Of a stretch of DNA of 64,000 bases, positions 59,587-64,000 are shown one piece after another; within the stretch, counting starts at the first letter, position 1, and the number at the start of each line of letters is the position of its first letter. The notes beneath the pieces were generated by a model. That model was not told the DNA's origin. It saw only the letters and a list, made by a program, of their open reading frames with translations, and did no database searches. Source of the DNA: Actinobacteria bacterium HGW-Actinobacteria-1. GTDB lineage: Bacteria; Actinomycetota; Coriobacteriia; Anaerosomatales; Anaerosomataceae. A program made the translations under genes and the position numbers. The stretch lies in assembly GCA_002841355.1 (NCBI GenBank), contig PHFB01000005.1, positions 1 to 64,000 on the forward strand, given 5' to 3'.

Positions 59587-60153
59587 ATGTCGATCTTGGT
59601 GGTTGGGCTCGGCAACCCGGGACCCGAATATGCGGAAACGCGGCATAACGCGGGGTTCATGGTCATCGACCTGCTCGCCGAGAACCTGCGTGTCTCGTAT
59701 TGGAAAGAGCAAGCGGGCGCGAAAGTGGCCGTTACGCGGCTTGGCGATGACGATCTCGTCCTCGCCAAGCCGCAGACGTTCATGAACATCTCCGGCAAGG
59801 CGGTGGGCAAGCTTGTCGAGATGTACGGAGCGAAAGCATCCGAGGTGATCGTGGTGCATGACGACCTCGATCTGCCCGAAGGCAGTGTCCGCGTGAAGCG
59901 CGGGGGCGGCCATGGCGGCCACAACGGGTTACGCTCGCTGACCGAGCAGCTGGGTGGCGGCGACTACATCCGTGTGCGCGTGGGGATCGGACGCCCTCCG
60001 GGGCGCCAGGATGCGGCGGACTTCGTGCTTGAACCCATGCGCCGCGATGCCGCCGAGCGTCTCTCGGCGATGATCCCTACAGCCGCACAGGCCGTGCTGC
60101 ACGTGCTCGAACGCGGCGTGGACAGCGCGATGCAGGAGTACAACGCGAGCTAG
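59587..60153 (+). CDS. pth: Peptidyl-tRNA hydrolase
   Basis: A 188-residue Pth1. VGLGNPGPEYAETRHNAGF includes the conserved Asn and catalytic His20. LAKPQTFMNISGKAV and VVHDDLDLPEGSVRVKRGGGHGGHNGLRS complete the site, with Asp near residue 93. It releases peptides from peptidyl-tRNA. It ends the conserved block; where B. subtilis has fin and mfd, this genome has a reverse-oriented peptidase gene. Confidence 0.95.
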   Translation: MSILVVGLGNPGPEYAETRHNAGFMVIDLLAENLRVSYWKEQAGAKVAVTRLGDDDLVLAKPQTFMNISGKAVGKLVEMYGAKASEVIVVHDDLDLPEGSVRVKRGGGHGGHNGLRSLTEQLGGGDYIRVRVGIGRPPGRQDAADFVLEPMRRDAAERLSAMIPTAAQAVLHVLERGVDSAMQEYNAS

Positions 60154-60169
60154 CTAGGTAGACCGCTCG

Positions 60170-61393
60170 CTACTTGAGGTACTTCATCGGGTCGACGGGC
60201 GTACCGTTCACGCGCGTCTCGAAGTGCAGATGCGGACCCGTGGAGTAGCCGGTTGAGCCGACCGTGCCGATACGGTCACCCTTGCTCACATGCTGGCCGA
60301 CGGACACCTTGATGCCGCCGTTCTGCTGATGGCCGTAGAGGGTGACGACACCGTTGCCGTGATCGATCATCACGGTGTTGCCGTACCCGCTTCTAGCGCT
60401 GGCCCAGATGACCGTACCGCTTCCGGCTGCAACGATCGCTGCGCCGTCGATGGACTTGGGTGGGCTGATGTTCCGACCGATGTCGATACCGCTGTGGTTC
60501 TCCCGTCCATGGAACGGGCAGATGCGCGGACCGAACGGCGACGAGACGCGGTAGAAGCCCGGGACCGGCCACGCCATTTCGCCGGCGTAGTAGCCCGAGC
60601 CGTTGCCGTAGAGTTCTCGAGCGATCTTGTCGCTCTCAGCGTCCTCGGCCTCGGCAAGCGCGCGCAACCGGGCGGCTTCTTTCTTGTTGGCCGCGAACAG
60701 CGCGGACTTCTGGTCCTGCGCCGCTTTCTGGTCCGCCATCTTCGCGTTCTGCTTGGAGCGAAGGTCCTGGAGACGCTTCTGCTCGGCGGCCGCCTCGGCG
60801 CGCTTGGTGGAAACAGCCTCCAGCGACCGCTCCAGGTCGCTCTTCGCCTTATCGAGCTCCACGCGGGCCGTCTTGAGCGCGGCGGCATTCTCCTGGTTCT
60901 GGCGCATCATCCGCTGCGCGAGTGATGTGCGCGTGATGAGGTCTTCGATGTTCTTGCTGCCAAGTAGGATCTCCAGGAAGAACATGTCGCCTTGCTTGTA
61001 CGCTTCCTGCATCTGCGTGGCGAGGTGAGCCTGCTGCGTGTCGTAGTCCGCCTGGTTGGCGTCGATCTGCGCCTGTTTCGCATCGGCCTCAGCACGCAGC
61101 TGGTCGACCTCGGCCTGGAGACGGTTGGTGCGCTCGGTGGCTCCCGAGATGTCCGTGGCGAGTGCTGCGAGATCCGCCTCGATGGCATTCATGCGCTCTT
61201 CGAGCGAATCGATCTCGGTGGCGAGGGCGGCCGCGGTCTTCTCGGCAGCTGCGGCGGCTGCTCGTGCGTCGGCCGCTGCCTTCTCGTGCGCGAGAAGCTC
61301 ATCACGCGACACCGCAGACGCAAGGGGTGCGCCGACCATGGTGACGATGATGGCGATGATGATGAGGAGTACGGGAGCGCTTCTACGTCTCAT
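60170..61393 (-). CDS. M23 family peptidase with coiled coil (EnvC/CwlO-like)
   Basis: A 407-residue secreted protein. A signal peptide (about 1-28) precedes a long coiled coil (about 30-260; Ala/Glu/Lys heptads, with MFFLEILLGSKNIEDLITR typical of EnvC/PcsB-type activators). A LytM/M23 domain (about 285-400) shows HSGIDIG, GNTVMIDHGNGVVTLYGHQ and HLHFE, so all zinc ligands are present and it is probably an active peptidoglycan endopeptidase. It is the second coiled-coil wall enzyme in the window after 36764-37936. Confidence 0.9.
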   Translation of the reverse strand: MRRRSAPVLLIIIAIIVTMVGAPLASAVSRDELLAHEKAAADARAAAAAAEKTAAALATEIDSLEERMNAIEADLAALATDISGATERTNRLQAEVDQLRAEADAKQAQIDANQADYDTQQAHLATQMQEAYKQGDMFFLEILLGSKNIEDLITRTSLAQRMMRQNQENAAALKTARVELDKAKSDLERSLEAVSTKRAEAAAEQKRLQDLRSKQNAKMADQKAAQDQKSALFAANKKEAARLRALAEAEDAESDKIARELYGNGSGYYAGEMAWPVPGFYRVSSPFGPRICPFHGRENHSGIDIGRNISPPKSIDGAAIVAAGSGTVIWASARSGYGNTVMIDHGNGVVTLYGHQQNGGIKVSVGQHVSKGDRIGTVGSTGYSTGPHLHFETRVNGTPVDPMKYLK

Positions 61394-61479
61394 GCTGTGG
61401 TTCCTCCGGGGCGGCTTAACTGCCGTGATCTTCTTCCGCCGGAAGGCGCTATCCAGGCAATCCTAGCAGCGATGATGGG

Positions 61480-61485
61480 TATACT
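61480..61485 (+). promoter_or_regulatory. -10 box TATACT before the DUF4870 gene
   Basis: TATACT lies 57 bases before ATG 61543; no clear -35 box is visible. Confidence 0.4.
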
Positions 61486-61542
61486 GCAAACATAGGCACT
61501 GCCGGAGGAGTGTTACGCAACGGGGAAGGAAGGATGATCAGC

Positions 61543-61920
61543 ATGTCCGATGATTTCCAAGGAGCACCGCCTGCACCCGAAATGCCACCGATGCCGCCGA
61601 TGGGTGACGCATCTGGTCCGGCAAGCGACAACAGCAAGATCTTTGCCGCTCTCGGCTATGTGATTTGGCCTGTGGCGCTCGTTGCTATCCTGATGGAGCC
61701 GTACAAGAACGAGAAGTGGCTCAAGTCCCACGCCGTTCAGGCGCTTGCGCTGAACCTCGCGATCTACGTCCTTTCGGGCGTGACTATGCCGATCTTCGGT
61801 CTCGGCGGACTTGTCGCCCTGGCCGGGTTCGTGTACTCGGTAATCCTCGCCATCAAGGCGTACAACGGCGAGAGCCTCGAAGTCCCGGTCATCTACGGCT
61901 TCGTGAAGAACTACATCTAG
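61543..61920 (+). CDS. DUF4870/Tic20-like membrane protein
   Basis: A 125-residue protein. A Pro/Met-rich N-terminus (APPAPEMPPMPPMGDAS) is followed by three hydrophobic helices at about 32-48, 68-86 and 90-110, separated by EPYKNEKWLKSHAVQAL, a typical DUF4870 motif. The function is unknown. GGAAGGAAGG lies before both ATG 61534 and ATG 61543; 61543 is chosen on spacing. Confidence 0.8.
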   Translation: MSDDFQGAPPAPEMPPMPPMGDASGPASDNSKIFAALGYVIWPVALVAILMEPYKNEKWLKSHAVQALALNLAIYVLSGVTMPIFGLGGLVALAGFVYSVILAIKAYNGESLEVPVIYGFVKNYI

Positions 61921-61926
61921 CTTCGT

Positions 61927-62940
61927 CTATTCGCTGCCATCTTCGGCAAGCGATATACCGGAATCCGCTGGGGCGGGCGCGATATGCGTCCGCCCTTCGC
62001 TGTCGATGATGTAGACGCCGATTCCATGTGCCTTCGCGTAGGCGAGCGCCGCGTCCGGACCGCCGACGAAGAGCGCCGTCGACAGGATGTCGCTGTCGGT
62101 GCCCGAGATGCGTCCGACCACCGTGAGCGAGCGTGTGCCCCGTGCGGGCGTGCCGGTCTCGGGATCGAGGATGTGGTGGTAGCGGATCCCGTCCACCTCG
62201 AAGTACTGCTGGTAGTCGCCCGAAGTCGACAGGGTGGCCTCACCGGTCCACTCGGCGACCAGACGGACGATGTTGGGGTCACGTGGGTCCTCCACGCCGA
62301 TGCGCCACGGCGTGCCGTCGGGCTTACTGCCGAGTGTGAGTGTCGTGCTGCCCGCGGTGATGAGCGCGCCGCTCACGCTTGCGACTCTCAGCGACTCGCG
62401 AGCGGCGTCGAGAGCGAGGCCCTTTGCCGCACCGCCGTAGTCGAGACCGGGTACGGCCGTCGAGCTCGAGATACCGACGAAGCGGAACCGCTCGCCGTCG
62501 TGCTCGGGCATCGACGCCGTCATGAGCGCCGCCGAGAGCTCGCCCTCGGTCGGCACGTGGTCCGCGCCTCCAAAATCGTAGAGTCTCACCACGCCGAGCA
62601 TATATGGCGAGAACGAGCCGCTCACTCCAAGGCGCTCTACCGCCGAGTCGATCAGCAGCGCGTCCGGTGGTAGCCGGTGCCAATCGAACGGATCGGCGTT
62701 GATGGCCGCGATGGTGGACGTGGCGCTGTAGGCATCAAGCTCCCGTTCGACCGCTGAGATCGCCGCGTAGGCGTCGTGTGCGGCATTCTCGGCGGCTGCT
62801 CGGTCCGCGCCGTACACCTCGATAGTCACGATCGTTCCGAGCGCAAGGCCGCTTACCGTCACCGGCTCGTCCGCGCGAGAGCAACCCGCTGGCGCGAGCA
62901 ACAGCAGTGCAAGAGCGAGTGCGGTGATCCGGCGTCCCAA
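61927..62940 (-). CDS. apbE: FAD:protein FMN transferase (ApbE-like lipoprotein)
   Basis: A 337-residue lipoprotein. TTG 62940 has GGGAGG seven bases upstream and begins MGRRITALALALLLLAPAGC, a good lipobox. ApbE blocks follow: MLGVVRLYDFGG, DYGGAAKGLALDAAR, GVEDPRDPNIV, LSTSGDYQQYFEVDGIRYHHILDPETGTPA and DSDILSTALFVGG with its metal-binding Asp. The usual GGD-type strand reads ITAGSTTL, a small deviation. ApbE attaches FMN to Rnf/Nqr-type subunits and to some extracellular flavoproteins; no such substrate lies in this window. It is divergent from the NfnA-like gene. Confidence 0.88.
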   Translation of the reverse strand: MGRRITALALALLLLAPAGCSRADEPVTVSGLALGTIVTIEVYGADRAAAENAAHDAYAAISAVERELDAYSATSTIAAINADPFDWHRLPPDALLIDSAVERLGVSGSFSPYMLGVVRLYDFGGADHVPTEGELSAALMTASMPEHDGERFRFVGISSSTAVPGLDYGGAAKGLALDAARESLRVASVSGALITAGSTTLTLGSKPDGTPWRIGVEDPRDPNIVRLVAEWTGEATLSTSGDYQQYFEVDGIRYHHILDPETGTPARGTRSLTVVGRISGTDSDILSTALFVGGPDAALAYAKAHGIGVYIIDSEGRTHIAPAPADSGISLAEDGSE

Positions 62941-63023
62941 TCGAGTGCCTCCCGTGCGCGAGAGCAATGCCGCTAGTATACTTGTCCGCACGCTCTTGGA
63001 ACTTCTCGGAAGGCAGGCACCGC

Positions 63024-63863
63024 ATGTTCCCCATCGTCTATCAACGCCAACTCTCGGACTCGGTCTTCGAGATGGGCGTTCAGGCACCCGCCATAGCGCG
63101 CAAAGCGAAAGCCGGACAGTTCCTCATGCTCCGTGTCGACGAGCACGGCGAGCGCATCCCGCTCACCTTCAGCGACTGGTCCGCCGAGGAAGGCTGGATC
63201 CGCTTCATCTTCATGCGCGTGGGCAAGACCACGCACCAGCTCTCGCATCTGGTTGCCGGCGACTCGCTCGCCGATGTGGTCGGGCCGCTCGGCGTGCCGA
63301 CGCACGTGGAGGGCGTTGGGCGCGTCGCGATCGTGGGCGGTGGCGTGGGTGCGGCGGTCGCGTACCCGGTCGCACGTGCCATGGCCGAGGCGGGCAACGA
63401 GGTCACGGTCATCCTCGGAGCGCGCAACAAGGAACTGCTCATCCTCGAGGACGAGTTCCGGGCGCTGCCGCTCAAGCAGCTCATCGTCATGACTGACGAC
63501 GGCTCGGCTGGCGAGAAGGGTCTGGTGACCGCTCCGCTGAAGAGCCTGTGCGAGGCCGGAGCGCTCGATCACAGCATGGCGATCGGCCCGGCGATCATGA
63601 TGAAGTTCTGCGCGGCGACCACGAAGGAATTCGGTGTGCCGATCACGGTCTCACTCAACCCGATCATGGTGGACGGCACCGGCATGTGCGGCGCGTGCCG
63701 CGTCAGCGTGGACGGCCACACCAAGTTCGGCTGCGTGGACGGTCCGGACTTCGACGGGCATGCTGTCGATTTCGAGGAGCTCATGAGCCGCCAGCGCGTC
63801 TACTCGGACCTTGAGCGCGAAGCGGACGCCGACTTCAGTAGGGAGTGCTCATGCCACCGCTAG
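63024..63863 (+). CDS. NfnA-type NAD(H)/ferredoxin:NADP+ oxidoreductase small subunit (sulfide dehydrogenase-like)
   Basis: A 279-residue FAD/NAD(P)-binding protein with an N-terminal FAD barrel (RVDEHGERIPLTFSDW), an NAD-binding domain (VGRVAIVGGGVGAAVAYPVARA near residue 110) and a 2Fe-2S-binding C-terminal motif (CGACRVSVDGHTKFGCVDGPDFDGHAVDFEELM). This is the NfnA/SudA-PyrK family, and with the next gene it forms an NfnAB-like electron-bifurcating pair. ATG 63024 follows GGAAGG. The last 13 bases overlap the next gene. Confidence 0.87.
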   Translation: MFPIVYQRQLSDSVFEMGVQAPAIARKAKAGQFLMLRVDEHGERIPLTFSDWSAEEGWIRFIFMRVGKTTHQLSHLVAGDSLADVVGPLGVPTHVEGVGRVAIVGGGVGAAVAYPVARAMAEAGNEVTVILGARNKELLILEDEFRALPLKQLIVMTDDGSAGEKGLVTAPLKSLCEAGALDHSMAIGPAIMMKFCAATTKEFGVPITVSLNPIMVDGTGMCGACRVSVDGHTKFGCVDGPDFDGHAVDFEELMSRQRVYSDLEREADADFSRECSCHR

Positions 63864-64000
63864 ACGAGACTCCTGCCCAGAAACCCCGCCATAAGCCCTC
63901 GCGCGCGCCGCGCACGGCGATGCCCGAGCGCGATGCGCTTGAACGTGCCCGCGACTTCGACGAGGTCTCGCTCGGCTACTCCGAAGAGCAGGCGCTTGCC
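63851..64000 (+). CDS. NfnB/GltA-type large subunit (partial, N-terminus only)
   Basis: The first 50 codons of an ORF are cut by the window edge. RAPRTAMPERDALERARDFDEV and LGYSEEQALA match the N-terminus of the NfnB subunit (glutamate-synthase small-chain-like, NADPH-dependent). It overlaps the NfnA-like gene by 13 bases, so the two are co-translated. The cluster-binding and flavin domains lie beyond the window. Confidence 0.85.
   Translation, partial: MPPLDETPAQKPRHKPSRAPRTAMPERDALERARDFDEVSLGYSEEQALA

Noticed and set aside
1-64000. CRISPR array, insertion sequence, transposase or rRNA
   Set aside because: No regularly spaced repeats, terminal inverted repeats with a transposase frame, or rRNA-like sequence was seen.

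Overview
The window is high-GC DNA, densely packed with genes on both strands, from an anaerobic Gram-positive bacterium. It is most likely a member of the Actinobacteria near the Coriobacteriia. This placement is inferred from gene content: cell-wall-binding repeat 2 surface proteins, multihaem cytochromes c, a four-subunit 2-oxoacid:ferredoxin oxidoreductase, an NfnAB-type pair at the right edge, a ferredoxin-type DUF362 protein, MprF, and a Bacillus-like abrB/veg/spoVG housekeeping block. No CRISPR array, rRNA gene, insertion sequence or recombinase gene was found. No gap between genes exceeds 300 bases; the largest (about 32009-32304) holds a tRNA fragment.

Layout. 1-8.9 kb: RCK-type ion channel with an unusual pore, lipoproteins, LURP-one-like protein, cysteine-cluster protein, LysE exporter, YaiI/YqxD protein, short-chain dehydrogenase, double-CDGSH protein and a 56-residue membrane protein. 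8.9-13.1 kb: cell-wall-binding repeat surface protein, then an XRE-cupin regulator with an acyl-CoA synthetase. 13.2-16.9 kb: MacB-type ABC exporter operon. 16.9-22.5 kb: an 8-haem and a 6-haem cytochrome flanking the oxidoreductase operon (gamma-delta-alpha-beta). 22.6-29.9 kb: DegV, tautomerase, M20 peptidase, second surface protein, MprF. 30-36.7 kb: accessory region starting at tRNA-Phe, whose 3' end is repeated 2.1 kb downstream, with two hybrid-less PAS histidine kinases, an H-NOX/V4R-fold-like protein and small membrane proteins. 36.8-41.1 kb: coiled-coil wall hydrolase, a two-component system and two small secreted proteins. 41.1-44.4 kb: a degenerate HD-GYP protein and a HEAT-repeat partner. 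44.5-48.3 kb: IrrE-like pseudo-protease, ROK kinase, DUF362 protein and a membrane protein. 48.3-60.2 kb: rsmI, abrB (reverse), metG, tatD, flavoprotein, yabE/rpfB-like, rsmA, veg, ispE, spoVG, tRNA-Gln, glmU, prs, rplY/ctc and pth, which matches the Bacillus subtilis order. 60.2-64 kb: M23 peptidase, DUF4870 protein, ApbE and the NfnAB-like pair, cut by the window end.

How the genes fit together. The oxidoreductase, NfnAB-like pair, DUF362 protein and multihaem cytochromes suggest metabolism that runs reduced ferredoxin from 2-oxoacid oxidation into NAD(P)H and, perhaps, into haem proteins outside the membrane. Two TAAC-N4-GTTA inverted repeats, each about 90 bases upstream of a start codon (dehydrogenase at 6278, XRE-cupin/acyl-CoA synthetase at 10811), suggest shared control of these units. 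The most unusual parts are the tRNA-Phe repeat that brackets a single histidine kinase, the H-NOX-like protein that keeps a YxSxR motif but lacks the haem histidine, and several enzyme families with substituted catalytic residues (HD-GYP, IrrE, K+ channel pore, PorD-type ferredoxin).
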